A stretch of DNA of 64,000 nucleotides, from the NCBI RefSeq assembly GCF_001428335.1, contig NZ_LMSG01000023.1:1-64000 (forward strand). The letters run 5' to 3'. This DNA comes from Arthrobacter sp. Soil762 (GTDB lineage: Bacteria > Actinomycetota > Actinomycetes > Actinomycetales > Micrococcaceae). Made by a program: the position numbers and the translations under genes. The notes below the pieces were generated by a model. That model was not told the origin of the DNA. It saw only the letters and a list, made by a program, of their open reading frames with translations, and made no database searches. Within the stretch, counting starts at the first letter, position 1; the number at the start of each line of letters is the position of its first letter. Shown in pieces: positions 55,899 through 64,000 of the stretch.

Positions 55899-56041
55899 GC
55901 GTACTTCCAGGAAGTTTTCACTTCCAACCGGCGCCAGGCCGGTTTGCTAAGTGAGTATTTCATACACTCAGCGCGTGTTTCAAATCGGCGAACCGATCTG
56001 AAACCACTGATTTGCCGCGGTTAGCCTGCGACCAAACAGAG
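55899..56041 (-). other. structured spacer between tRNA-Gln and tRNA-Glu
   Basis: This 143-bp spacer contains two clear hairpins: AACCGGC-GCCAG-GCCGGTT (55926-55944) and TTTCAAATCGG-CGAA-CCGATCTGAAA (55978-56003, one mismatch). An imperfect TGAGTAT/ATACACTCA pair lies near 55952-55970. These may be processing signals or a terminator for tRNA-Gln; no gene is seen. Confidence 0.5.
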
Positions 56042-56113
56042 CTGGGATACCAGGACTCGAACCTAGAATGACGGTACCAGAAACCGTAGTGTTGCCAATT
56101 ACACCATATCCCA
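56042..56113 (-). tRNA. tRNA-Gln (anticodon CTG)
   Basis: The acceptor stem is TGGGATA/TATCCCA, with the U1-A72 pair typical of tRNA-Gln. The anticodon stem-loop is ACGGT-TTCTGGT-ACCGT and the T-arm is CTAGGTTCGAGTCCTGG. The discriminator is G, and CCA is not encoded. The length is 72 nt. Confidence 0.95.
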
Positions 56114-56262
56114 ATGATACTTTCGGGCCGGAGTTTCGGGCTTTAAGCCGTGCTCCGTGCGCCTCAGCACGAGAAATTACTTTACCCGAGACTTTGGGCT
56201 GGCACAAATCGGCACCGAAGACCCAAGGGCCTGAACCTCTTGCCAGATCACCCGGAATAAGT

Positions 56263-56290
56263 TTACTCTCGGTAAGTTACCCGAGAGTAA
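56263..56290. promoter_or_regulatory. inverted repeat upstream of the heptad-repeat protein gene
   Basis: TTACTCTCGG (56263-56272) and its complement CCGAGAGTAA (56281-56290) are separated by 8 nt, about 120 bp before the GTG start. It may be a regulator-binding site or a leader hairpin. The rest of the 297-bp gap shows no gene. Confidence 0.45.
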
Positions 56291-56410
56291 CCACCCACTG
56301 CCTTTGCTGCAGGCCCTTCGGAATGTCGTTTTGCGTCCGGACTGCCACCCTGGTCCAGGTGGGTGGCCGGCAGATTTCACACTGCCGGCAAACCGTCGAG
56401 AGGACCCACC

Positions 56411-57805
56411 GTGACACAAAGTCGTGCCGCCGCGCCCACCAAGACCCGAACCCGGGCACAGCAGCTTGCTGTCGCCGTCCTGGCCCTGATGCTGATTGCT
56501 TTGCTTGGGTTTTACACCCTGGTCACCGGCAGGATCACCGACGGATCGGCCAAGCTGATGGACGGTGCGGGCCAGGCCTCGGCCGGCGCTGAGCAGCTCA
56601 AGGACGGCGCCGGCCAGCTGGCGGCCGGCGCGGGCCTGGCCGACACCGGTGCCGGCAAGCTCTCCTCCGGCGCCGACAAAGTCCTCCTGGGTGTCAGCGA
56701 GAAGCTGGCCCCGGGCGCTGAAAGACTGCAGTCCGGTGCAGACCAGCTCGCCGCCGGAGCCGTCAAGATCGAAACTGACGTCAACAACAAGCTCGCGCCC
56801 GGCGTGTACAAAGCGGACGATGGCGCCCGAAAGCTCGCCGCCGGAGCCACCCAGCTCGCCGCGGCGCTGACGCCTACGGCCGCCGGAAATGCCGAGAACA
56901 ATCTGGCGGACGGCGCGACTGCGCTGGATGCAGGTGCGGCCCGCCTGGCCTCGGGAACCGGCGAACTGGCCGCCGGAACGGCCGAGCTGAAAGGCTACCG
57001 GGGAGCAAACAACTCCCCCGAGGCAGGTACCGGAACGGCAGCCTTGGCGCAGGCCCTTGAGCTGCTGGAGGCGGCAGCCTCGGACCCGCTTCAGGGTCTG
57101 GTGCCGCTGGCCGTAGTCAAGGACAAGATCGCCAAGATCACCGCTGGAGCCCATAGGCTCGACGCCGGGGCGCAGCAACTGCAGGCTGGCGCGGGGAAGC
57201 TCAATGACGGAGCGGCACAGTTGCACACTGGAACAGGGCGCCTCACCGCCGGCTTCGCCACCCTGGGTGAAAAGCTCAACAGTCGCGATCCCAACAACCC
57301 TGGTGTTGTGCTCGGTACCGAACTGCTGGCCGCCGGAACTGCCCAGATCCGCACCGGCATGGACGGCGTGCCCGGCAATGCCGACCGCCCGGGCCTGATC
57401 AACGCCGTCGCCACTATTACTGAGGGCACCTCACGGCTGGCGGACGGCACGTTGGCGTTGAATGCCGGGATCAAGGGCGATCCGGCCGATCCCTCAAACC
57501 CCGGCCTGCTCCACGGCTCCCAGGCACTGGCTGCGGGCGCTTCGGAGCTTGCCACAGGCAACACCAAGCTGGCCACGGGATCGACAGAGCTGGCCACGGG
57601 TGCCGAGAAACTTGCTGATGGCAATGCCCGGATTGCGGATGGCACGGACACCCTGTACAGCAGTGCAGCGGCCGTCTCGCCCACCAGTACGGTGGGGAAG
57701 TCCGATACCGCCGTTGCCCTCTGCCTGCTTGCTGTGCTTGTGCTCGGATCCGTGGGCATCTACCTGGTGCTGTGGAACAGGCGAAGGCTGCAGTCTGCGG
57801 AGTAA
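56411..57805 (+). CDS. membrane-anchored heptad-repeat protein, YhgE/Pip-like repeat region
   Basis: This 464-residue protein has a membrane segment near each end (about 19-40 and 433-455). Between them is a long run of seven-residue units of the form xLxxGAx (for example QLKDGAG, KLSSGAD, RLQSGAD, QLAAGAV, KLADGNA), broken near residues 195-235 and 290-345. Such repeats form helical rods in the extracellular part of YhgE/Pip proteins, but the ABC-2-type membrane domain of those proteins is absent. Both ends would be cytoplasmic with the repeat region outside. The GTG start has GAGAGG 7 nt upstream. Its function is unknown. Confidence 0.78.
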   Translation: MTQSRAAAPTKTRTRAQQLAVAVLALMLIALLGFYTLVTGRITDGSAKLMDGAGQASAGAEQLKDGAGQLAAGAGLADTGAGKLSSGADKVLLGVSEKLAPGAERLQSGADQLAAGAVKIETDVNNKLAPGVYKADDGARKLAAGATQLAAALTPTAAGNAENNLADGATALDAGAARLASGTGELAAGTAELKGYRGANNSPEAGTGTAALAQALELLEAAASDPLQGLVPLAVVKDKIAKITAGAHRLDAGAQQLQAGAGKLNDGAAQLHTGTGRLTAGFATLGEKLNSRDPNNPGVVLGTELLAAGTAQIRTGMDGVPGNADRPGLINAVATITEGTSRLADGTLALNAGIKGDPADPSNPGLLHGSQALAAGASELATGNTKLATGSTELATGAEKLADGNARIADGTDTLYSSAAAVSPTSTVGKSDTAVALCLLAVLVLGSVGIYLVLWNRRRLQSAE

Positions 57806-57813
57806 GCGGCCGG

Positions 57814-58551
57814 TCAGCCCAGCAACTGCTCCAGTGAGGTGATCTTGTGACCGGTGAAATCCGGCGCGGGCTCCCCCACCCTGTCGAGCCAGACGCCTAT
57901 CAGGCCCGCCGCCGTCGAACCTTCAGCGTCCAGCATCCTGTTGTCACCCACGTAGAGCGTCTCCTCCGGGGCAGTCCCCAGCAGGCGGACTCCTTCGAGG
58001 TAGATGGCCGGCTCGGGCTTGGCAACGCCTACCGTGTCCGTACCAACCAGGCGGCGGACGCGTTCCAGTCCAGCGCCGTCGAGCTTGGCCCGCTGGTAGT
58101 CGTGCACGTTGTTACTGACGGCACCGTAGGGGATGCCGGCAGCATCCAGCAGGTCCAGGAGCGGCAGAACGTCCTCAAAGGCACGTACATACGTGGGCTG
58201 CAGCCGGCCGTAGGCCGAGAGCCACCCGTGCGCTTCTTCACCGTCGGCAAGATCCACACCGAAGTGCCCCAGGGCGGCGCGTCCCCGCAGGAGGCGCTGG
58301 TCGTTGAAGGTCAGCTCCCCCGCCAGGTACCGGTCGTAGTAGTGCGTGGTCTCGTGCGTGAAGATCCTGCCGAAACGCTCCCACCCGGTCTGGTCCAGAC
58401 CGGGCAGAAGGTGCTCGCTGACCTCACGCAGGGCGGTGGTCATGGCGTATTCGAGGTCCACCAGGGTGTCGTCGATGTCGAAGAGGACGCCCCGGATGGA
58501 CCCGAAACGTGTGCTCAGGACTCCGTCAGCCGTCGTGCCGGTGGTAGACAT
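57814..58551 (-). CDS. HAD-family hydrolase
   Basis: This 245-residue haloacid-dehalogenase-type phosphatase has the catalytic motif VLFDIDDTL (Asp25 and Asp27), a helical cap, the motif II-like AVSNNVH, the Lys motif GVAKPEPAIY and the acidic motif YVGDNRMLDAEG. The substrate is unknown; close forms include phosphoglycolate- and nucleotide-type phosphatases. It overlaps the gltX stop by 1 nt, so it is co-translated with glutamyl-tRNA synthetase. Confidence 0.88.
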   Translation of the reverse strand: MSTTGTTADGVLSTRFGSIRGVLFDIDDTLVDLEYAMTTALREVSEHLLPGLDQTGWERFGRIFTHETTHYYDRYLAGELTFNDQRLLRGRAALGHFGVDLADGEEAHGWLSAYGRLQPTYVRAFEDVLPLLDLLDAAGIPYGAVSNNVHDYQRAKLDGAGLERVRRLVGTDTVGVAKPEPAIYLEGVRLLGTAPEETLYVGDNRMLDAEGSTAAGLIGVWLDRVGEPAPDFTGHKITSLEQLLG

Positions 58552-60065
58552 CAGCCGCGGAAGGTACGGAGCCGGCTCAGGGACGAGCCCTTGCCCAGGA
58601 TCACCATGGATTCGAAGAGCGGCGGCGAGATCCGGCGCCCGGAGATGGCCGTGCGGACAGGACCGAAGGCCAGCCGCGGCTTCAGCCCGAGGTCCTCCAC
58701 GAGTGCCTGCTTCAGGGCCGTCTGAATCTCCTCCGGGTTCCAGTCCTGAATGGGCTCAAGGGCAGCAAGGGCGGCGTCGAGGACTTCGGTCAGGTTGGCG
58801 GGCAGGCCCTTAAGGGCATCGTCCGCGACGTCGATGGCGTCGTCGGCCTTGAACAGGAAGGCGAGCATCTCCGGGGCTTCCCCGAGCAGGGTGATCCGCT
58901 CCTGGACGAGGGGTGCAGCCTCGGTGAGGATCTCTTCCTCCCGGTCCGTGAGGATTTCCCCGACCAGGCCCGCGGCCCGGAGGTACGGCACCAGGCGCGC
59001 ACGGAAGTCAGCCGCTTCGAGCAGCCGGACGTGCGTGCCGTTGATGGCCTCGGCCTTCTTCAGGTCAAAGCGGGCCGGGTTGGCGAGCACATCGTGGATG
59101 TCGAAGTGCTCCACGAGCTGCTTGACGGTGAAGATGTCCTCGTCGGCGCTCAGGGACCAGCCCAGGAGGGACAGGTAGTTCAGCAGGCCCTCGGGAATGA
59201 AGCCGCGTTCGCGGTGCAGGAACAGGCTGGATTCGGGGTCGCGCTTGGAGAGCTTCTTGTTGCCCTGGCCCATGACGTAGGGAAGGTGGCCGAACTCGGG
59301 CATGTACTCGGCCACGCCGATGGCGTAGAGGGCGCGGTACAGGGCGATCTGGCGGGGCGTGGAACTGAGCAGGTCTTCGCCGCGCAGCACGTGGGTGATT
59401 CCCATCAGGGCATCGTCCACCGGGTTTACCAGCGTGTACAACGGCGCGCCGTTGGCACGGACCACCGCGAAGTCCGGCACGGATCCGGCCTTGAACGTGA
59501 TTTCGCCGCGGACGAGGTCCTTGAACGTGAGGTCCTCGTCCGGCATCCGGAGGCGCAGCACGGCCTGGCGGCCCTCTGCCTTGTACTGGGCCAGCTGTTC
59601 CTCGGTGATGTGCCGGTCAAACCCGTCATAACCCAGCTTGGGGTCCCGGGAGGCCGCACGGTGGCGGGCTTCGATTTCAGCCGGGGTGGAGTAGGACTCG
59701 TAAATGTGGCCGCCGGCCTTCAGCCGCGCGATGACGTCCTGGTAGATGTCGCTGCGCTGCGACTGGCGGTACGGCTCGTGCGGGCCGCCCACTTCGACAC
59801 CCTCGTCCCAGGTGATGCCCAGCCACTTCAGCGCGTCCAGCAGCTGGTGGTAGCTTTCCTCGCTGTCCCGCTCCGAGTCCGTGTCCTCGATGCGGAAGAC
59901 CAGGGTGCCCTTGGTGTGCCGGGCATAGGCCCAGTTGAACAGCGCCGTGCGGATCAGGCCCACGTGCGGGGTGCCCGTGGGTGACGGGCAGAACCGCACC
60001 CGGACCGGGGTTTCGGCAGTGACGGACGGGATGGCGGCAGGGTTCAGCGCGGAGGCAGTAGTCAT
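58551..60065 (-). CDS. gltX: glutamyl-tRNA synthetase
   Basis: GltX charges tRNA-Glu. In most actinobacteria it also charges tRNA-Gln, which is then amidated by GatCAB (established for the group, not shown here). The 504-residue class I enzyme has the HIGH-type motif [11 protein letters not shown] (about 29-39) and the KMSKS-type motif KKLSKRD (about 263-269), plus the C-terminal anticodon-binding domain. tRNA-Glu and tRNA-Gln genes lie nearby at 55.8-56.1 kb. Confidence 0.96.
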   Translation of the reverse strand: MTTASALNPAAIPSVTAETPVRVRFCPSPTGTPHVGLIRTALFNWAYARHTKGTLVFRIEDTDSERDSEESYHQLLDALKWLGITWDEGVEVGGPHEPYRQSQRSDIYQDVIARLKAGGHIYESYSTPAEIEARHRAASRDPKLGYDGFDRHITEEQLAQYKAEGRQAVLRLRMPDEDLTFKDLVRGEITFKAGSVPDFAVVRANGAPLYTLVNPVDDALMGITHVLRGEDLLSSTPRQIALYRALYAIGVAEYMPEFGHLPYVMGQGNKKLSKRDPESSLFLHRERGFIPEGLLNYLSLLGWSLSADEDIFTVKQLVEHFDIHDVLANPARFDLKKAEAINGTHVRLLEAADFRARLVPYLRAAGLVGEILTDREEEILTEAAPLVQERITLLGEAPEMLAFLFKADDAIDVADDALKGLPANLTEVLDAALAALEPIQDWNPEEIQTALKQALVEDLGLKPRLAFGPVRTAISGRRISPPLFESMVILGKGSSLSRLRTFRG

Positions 60066-60085
60066 AGTGGTTCCAACTTTACCCG

Positions 60086-60862
60086 TCAGCGGCGGACCAC
60101 CGGGTTGGACAGGCGACCGATGCCCTCGATCTCCACGTCATAGCGGTCCCCCGCGGTGACCAGGTCGACGCCGGCCGGGGTGCCGGTCATGATGACATCC
60201 CCGGGGAGCAGGGTGAAGGCCTGGGACACGATGGAGACGATTTCCCGGACGCCGCGGATCATCTGGCTGGTGCTGCCGTCCTGGCGCAGTTCGCCGTTGA
60301 GCCAGCCCTTGATGGCCAGGTCTTCGGTGTCCAGCTCGGTCTCAATCCAGGGTCCGAGGGGTGCCGAGGTGTCGAAGCCCTTGGCCCGGGCCCACTGCAG
60401 GTCCGTTTTCTGGACATCGCGGGCGGTGAGGTCGTTGCCGCAGGTGTAGCCGAAGATGACTTCGTCGACGCGGTCTTCCGGGACGTCCTTACAGATCCGG
60501 CCGATGACCACACACAGTTCGGCCTCGAACGAAACCTCGTCTGAGAATTCCGGCAGCACGATGGGGTCGCCGGGGCCGATGACAGAGGTGTTCGGCTTCA
60601 GGAACAGCAGCGGCTGCTGCGGGACCTCATTGCCCAGCTCGGCGGCGTGCTCGGCGAAGTTTCGGCCCACGCCGATCACCTTGCTGCGGGGAATGATCGG
60701 CGCCAGGAGCCGGACATCTTCAAGCTTGTGCTTGACGTGCGTGCGCTCCACGCCGTGGAAGAAGGGGTCACCGTTAATGACAGTGATTTCCTCACTGCCG
60801 GGCTCGCCTTCAACAACGCCGTAGAGGGGATCAGAATCGACTACAAACCTGGCAATACGCAT
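60086..60862 (-). CDS. fumarylacetoacetate hydrolase family protein
   Basis: This 258-residue FAH-fold protein has the metal-ligand region [12 protein letters not shown] (two acidic residues) and [14 protein letters not shown], and the C-terminal [14 protein letters not shown]. Family members include acylpyruvases, oxaloacetate decarboxylases and aromatic-pathway hydratases; no pathway genes are adjacent, so the substrate is open. It precedes gltX by about 20 bp on the same strand. A TAGGCT hexamer lies 7 nt before the ATG. Confidence 0.88.
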   Translation of the reverse strand: MRIARFVVDSDPLYGVVEGEPGSEEITVINGDPFFHGVERTHVKHKLEDVRLLAPIIPRSKVIGVGRNFAEHAAELGNEVPQQPLLFLKPNTSVIGPGDPIVLPEFSDEVSFEAELCVVIGRICKDVPEDRVDEVIFGYTCGNDLTARDVQKTDLQWARAKGFDTSAPLGPWIETELDTEDLAIKGWLNGELRQDGSTSQMIRGVREIVSIVSQAFTLLPGDVIMTGTPAGVDLVTAGDRYDVEIEGIGRLSNPVVRR

Positions 60863-60869
60863 GGTTGTT

Positions 60870-60875
60870 AGCCTA
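60870..60875 (-). promoter_or_regulatory. -10 element of the FAH-family gene
   Basis: On the minus strand TAGGCT is followed by AACAACC and then ATG at 60862. The 7-nt gap would give a leader of 0-1 nt. Confidence 0.45.
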
Positions 60876-60917
60876 CCGTCTTGAGCGGCGGCAGCTGCCC
60901 TGGGTCACGCCGTCCTG

Positions 60918-61715
60918 TCAGCCGCCGGGGAGCCCACGCAGGTAGTCAAGCTGCGCGGCCACCGACATTTCGGCTGCCCGCCGGACGGAAGGTTCGACGT
61001 CGGCGTACACGTCGTCTGCCACGTCAACCACCGTCGCGTCCCCGCCATGCCGGACAAGTGCCGCGCGGATCTGCGCCAGCCGCTCGTGCCGGTGCTCGCG
61101 GTAGGCACGGGCAATGGCCGCTAGGGAGGGAAGTACCGGCCCGTGGGCCGGCAGGACGGTGGCCGGGCCAAGGGCTTCGAGCCGGTCCAGGGACCGCAGG
61201 TAATCCCCCAGCCTGCCGTCCGGGTAGTCCAGCATGGTGGTCCCGCGGCCCAGGATAGTGTCGCCGGTCAGCACTGAGCCGTGCGGGCCGTCGTCGGGAA
61301 GGTGGAAGCAGGCGGAATCCGAGGTGTGGCCCGGCGTGGCCAGGACCCGGACCGCCACTCCCGCTGCCTGGATGGTTTCGCCGTCCTGCAGTGGCTCGCC
61401 GCCGCCGTGGCAGTGGCGGGGATCGGCGGCGCGGACCGGGGCGCCGGTGAGCTCATGGAGCCGCTGGGAGCCTGCCGTGTGGTCGGCGTGCCGGTGCGTC
61501 ACGAGAATGAGTTCCACGGGGCCCACATCCGCGAGGCGGCGAAGGTGGCCCTCGTCCGCCGGACCCGGATCCACCACCACGGATGTACTGGCGCCGGGGG
61601 CGGAGACGACGTACGAATTGGTGCCGTCCAGGCTCATCGGCCCGGGGTTGGGTGCCAGGAAGAAAGCCGTCAGTGGGCTGGCAGCGACTGGAATGCCGCT
61701 CGAGGTGGAGTTCAC
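60918..61715 (-). CDS. metallo-beta-lactamase fold hydrolase
   Basis: This 265-residue protein has the zinc motif THRHADHTAG (His74, His76, Asp78, His79), further ligands in TPGHTSDS and LTGDTILG, and PAHGPV near the end. It resembles the LACTB2/glyoxalase II-like group (MBL with a C-terminal winged-helix-type region). The substrate is unknown. It starts at GTG with GAAGAT 6 nt upstream. It is followed by the FAH-family gene after about 55 bp. Confidence 0.88.
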   Translation of the reverse strand: MNSTSSGIPVAASPLTAFFLAPNPGPMSLDGTNSYVVSAPGASTSVVVDPGPADEGHLRRLADVGPVELILVTHRHADHTAGSQRLHELTGAPVRAADPRHCHGGGEPLQDGETIQAAGVAVRVLATPGHTSDSACFHLPDDGPHGSVLTGDTILGRGTTMLDYPDGRLGDYLRSLDRLEALGPATVLPAHGPVLPSLAAIARAYREHRHERLAQIRAALVRHGGDATVVDVADDVYADVEPSVRRAAEMSVAAQLDYLRGLPGG

Positions 61716-61814
61716 TGCACCATCTTCGCATCAGGACGGCACGGAATAACCGCACCCCCGGGGCGGGTTATGGCTGGTGAACCCACCGCCCAGAGAGAGC
61801 AGCCAGGCGCCACC

Positions 61815-62417
61815 ATGAGCACTTCACCCACCATCTCATTGTCCGAACTGTTGTCCGGCGCCGACGCCGCGGGACACGACCATGCACTGACGGAGAAGAA
61901 CAGCGGCCTACAGCACATCCACAACCACGCGACCGGGGCCATCGTCTGGTTTCCCACGTGGCAGAAGTTCCGTGAGACCAACGACTGGCGCGAGGCGGTG
62001 GACGGTGTCGCCGAGGATTTCCGGTCACATATCGAAGACGTCGACGAATGGGCGGCCACGTTCCTGGCTGAAGATCTGGCCCTACTCCTGGAGCGCGCTG
62101 CTGCCTCCGGCGACGCGAACGTTTTTGTCCAGGACAATCTCACGCACCACCTGACGCGGACCTGGGCTATTGCCGACGCCGTCGCCGAGGCAACGGGGAA
62201 GGACCTGCCCACCGGAGGCACCAAACAGACCATCTTTGCTGACTATCCCTATGACGTTTACGCCCAGGACGGCGGTGCCTTCGCCACCGCACTCTGGAAC
62301 GACATCATCGATGCCCACCGCAACCGTGCCCTGGCCGACGAAGCGGCACGCAAGGCCCTGAAGCCGGTCTCGCGCAAGGCCCTGAAGAACGCTGCCCGGA
62401 AGGCCGCCCGCCGCTGA
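61815..62417 (+). CDS. hypothetical protein
   Basis: This 200-residue soluble protein (MSTSPTISLSELLSGADAAG...) is rich in His and Trp in its first third (LQHIHNHATGAIVWFPTW) and ends in a basic Lys/Arg/Ala tail (SRKALKNAARKAARR) that could bind nucleic acid or membrane. There is no signal peptide or membrane segment. The start is uncertain: ATG 61815, or ATG 61770 with 15 more residues. It is divergent from the MBL-fold gene and convergent with ilvE. I do not recognise the family. Confidence 0.65.
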   Translation: MSTSPTISLSELLSGADAAGHDHALTEKNSGLQHIHNHATGAIVWFPTWQKFRETNDWREAVDGVAEDFRSHIEDVDEWAATFLAEDLALLLERAAASGDANVFVQDNLTHHLTRTWAIADAVAEATGKDLPTGGTKQTIFADYPYDVYAQDGGAFATALWNDIIDAHRNRALADEAARKALKPVSRKALKNAARKAARR

Positions 62418-62453
62418 GGCCGGGGCTCCCTACAAACGGAAAACCGAGTTAAC

Positions 62454-62506
62454 GGACGACGGCGGTTGCCCGGCACTGTGTTGAACTTCCCACAGTGCCG
62501 GCCAGC
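62454..62506. terminator. bidirectional terminator between the hypothetical gene and ilvE
   Basis: A long interrupted stem pairs GACGACGGCGG (62454-62464) with CCGCCGTCGT (62495-62504), with an inner CCGGCACTGTG/CACAGTGCCGG stem. It sits between the convergent stops at 62417 and 62550. Confidence 0.8.
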
Positions 62507-62549
62507 CGCCGTCGTTATTTCCTATGTGCGTTGCCTGCCTAGGCCGTGC

Positions 62550-63662
62550 TTAGGCCAGACGCGTCAGCCAGCCGTGGGTATCCGGCACGGTTCCGGTCTG
62601 GATGCCCAGGAGCTGTTCGCGGATGGCCATGGTGGTCTCCCCCGCCTTCGCGTCCTCGGAGCCGATGAATTCGGTGGTGTCTTTCAGGACACCGATCGGG
62701 GTGATCACCGCTGCGGTGCCGCATGCGAAGACCTCGGCGATCTCACCGGAGGCCACGCCGTCGCGCCATTCATCCAGGGTGATCTTGCGTTCGGCGACCT
62801 CGCGGCCCATGTCCTTGGCAACCTGGATAACGGACATCCTGGTGATTCCTTCCAGGATGGTTCCGGTGAGTGCAGGAGTCACGAGAGATCCGTCCTTCAT
62901 CACAAAGAACACGTTCATGCCGCCGAGCTCTTCGACGGCGTTGTCGTTGAACTGGTCCAGGAAGAGGACCTGCTTGCAGCCGTTGGCCTCAGCCTCCTGC
63001 TGGGCGATGAGGGAGGCTGCGTAGTTGCCCCCGCATTTGGCGTCGCCTGTGCCACCGCGTCCGGCGCGGGCATACTCCCGCGAGATCCAGATGGACACGG
63101 GCTTGAGTTCGCCGCCGAAGTAGTTGCCGGCGGGCGATGCGATGACCCGGAAGGACACTTCCCGCGCTGCCCGGACACCCAGGAACGCCTCGGTGGCGAT
63201 CATGAACGGGCGCAGGTACAGGGCCTCGCCGTCACCGGCGGGAACCCATTCCTTGTCCGCCTGCACCAGTTCCCGGATGGCGCCCAGGAAGTACTCCTGG
63301 GGCAGTTCCGGAAGCGCAAGACGTCGTGCCGACTTGTTCAGGCGGGCCGCATTCGCCTCCGGACGGAACGTCCAGATTGAGCCGTCAGCGTGGCGGTATG
63401 CCTTGAGGCCTTCGAAGATCTCCTGGCCGTAGTGCAGCACCGCGGCAGACGGGTCCAGGGAGATGGGTCCGTAGGCCTCAACGCGCGCGTTGTGCCAGCC
63501 ACCCTCACCTTGCTCGTCGACGCTGTAGTCGACGACGGCGGTGTGGTCGGTGAAGTAGTTGCCAAATCCCGGGTTCGCCAGGATGGCTGCACGCTCTTCA
63601 GCTGACTTCGGGGTTGCCGAGAGCTGCTGGTTAAATTCGACGCCATGGGCGGTCTGAGTCAT
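62550..63662 (-). CDS. ilvE: branched-chain amino acid aminotransferase
   Basis: IlvE catalyses the last step of leucine, isoleucine and valine synthesis. The 370-residue fold-type IV enzyme has the PLP lysine Lys209 in GTGDAKCGGNYA, HYGQEIFEGLKAYR and the C-terminal VFACGTAAVITP. I chose ATG 63662, with GGAGG 4 nt upstream; an in-frame ATG at 63722 lies inside the leader element shared with leuC and would add 20 unconserved residues. Its own promoter (TAAGCT, 63739-63744) separates it from leuB. Confidence 0.96.
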   Translation of the reverse strand: MTQTAHGVEFNQQLSATPKSAEERAAILANPGFGNYFTDHTAVVDYSVDEQGEGGWHNARVEAYGPISLDPSAAVLHYGQEIFEGLKAYRHADGSIWTFRPEANAARLNKSARRLALPELPQEYFLGAIRELVQADKEWVPAGDGEALYLRPFMIATEAFLGVRAAREVSFRVIASPAGNYFGGELKPVSIWISREYARAGRGGTGDAKCGGNYAASLIAQQEAEANGCKQVLFLDQFNDNAVEELGGMNVFFVMKDGSLVTPALTGTILEGITRMSVIQVAKDMGREVAERKITLDEWRDGVASGEIAEVFACGTAAVITPIGVLKDTTEFIGSEDAKAGETTMAIREQLLGIQTGTVPDTHGWLTRLA

Positions 63663-63678
63663 GGTTCCTCCACGATCG

Positions 63679-63728
63679 GCTGCCTTCTGAATGTGGTTCA
63701 GCACTGAACCGCAGGGCAGCATTTGGTG
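63679..63728 (-). promoter_or_regulatory. ilvE leader element related to the leuC leader
   Basis: The leader contains ATGCTGCCCTGC followed by the hairpin GGTTCAG-TG-CTGAACC. A downstream GGCAGC (63684-63679) can pair with GCTGCC (63720-63715), enclosing that hairpin. The element begins just after the expected transcription start. The similarity to 50886-50918 before leuC is clear by eye; its regulatory role is inferred. Confidence 0.5.
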
Positions 63729-63738
63729 ATTCGAAACT

Positions 63739-63765
63739 AGCTTACGCCGCTTAACCGAGTCTCAA
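63739..63765 (-). promoter_or_regulatory. ilvE promoter
   Basis: TAAGCT (63744-63739) fits the -10 consensus. TTGAGA (63765-63760) is a -35-like hexamer at 15-bp spacing. Transcription would start near 63732, giving a leader of about 70 nt that carries the shared element. Confidence 0.5.
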
Positions 63766-63774
63766 GAGCAGGGC

Positions 63775-64000
<226 letters not shown>

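Noticed and set aside
63662-63722. ilvE start at the upstream ATG (63722)
   Set aside because: The extra residues are not family-like and coincide with the leader element. ATG 63662 has a strong GGAGG site.

Overview
The window is a high-GC actinobacterial chromosome segment, most consistent with Arthrobacter or Pseudarthrobacter (Micrococcales). The evidence is gene order and family content: aceE, a PucR-type regulator, then fabD-fabH-acpP-fabF; the smc-ftsY-amtB-glnB...ffh...rpsP-khpA-rimM-trmD-rplS-lepB-rnhB-DUF2469-yraN-comM-dprA-xerC string; and actinobacterial families such as DUF3145, DUF2469 and DUF3515. Nearly all of it is core chromosome. I see no prophage, insertion sequence, integron or CRISPR array, and no gene-free stretch longer than 300 bases. 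The longest gaps are about 297 bp (56114-56410) and 261 bp (7433-7693).

Layout. 1-6.8 kb: 3' part of pyruvate dehydrogenase E1, a FasR-like regulator, and the type II fatty-acid synthesis operon. 6.9-17.5 kb (minus strand): DUF3145, xerC, a frameshifted dprA, comM, yraN, DUF2469, rnhB, two tandem signal peptidases, rplS, trmD, rimM, khpA, rpsP. 17.7-21.9 kb: a hypothetical protein, a VOC dioxygenase-like protein, a TPP riboswitch with thiC, and an alpha/beta-hydrolase fold protein without its nucleophile. 22-29.6 kb: ffh, a G6PD-family gene, PII and ammonium transporter, an MFS exporter, ftsY. 29.7-36.5 kb (minus): smc, mutM, rnc, rpmF, yceD, coaD. 36.5-43.6 kb: aminotransferase and spermidine-synthase-like pair, then rsmD, recG, a short FakA/DhaL-type protein, thiL. 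43.7-48.6 kb: a DUF3515 lipoprotein, ddl, gpsA, plsC, murA. 48.8-51.7 kb: leuD, leuC and a divergent IclR regulator (LtbR/NdgR type). 51.7-57.8 kb: DUF1697, two overlapping dynamin-like GTPases, tRNA-Glu and tRNA-Gln, and a heptad-repeat membrane protein. 57.8-64 kb: HAD phosphatase, gltX, FAH-family, MBL-fold, a hypothetical, ilvE, and the 3' end of leuB.

The main functional themes are lipid synthesis (fab operon, gpsA, plsC, FakA-like), cell wall (murA, ddl), protein export and SRP (ffh, ftsY, two lepB), ribosome and tRNA maturation, nitrogen sensing (amtB-glnB without glnD) and branched-chain amino acids (leuCD, ilvE, leuB).

The most unusual observations are regulatory. A -10-like hexamer (A at position 2, T at position 6) sits exactly 6 nt before the start codon of many genes, which suggests widespread leaderless transcription. 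A related leader element precedes both leuC and ilvE. An inverted repeat is shared by the fasR-like gene and fabD. A strong terminator-like hairpin lies between acpP and fabF. dprA carries a single-base deletion, and yceD may start at ATT. I did not recognise a wholly new multi-gene system; the paired dynamin-like GTPases and the leuC/ilvE leader are the best candidates for follow-up.
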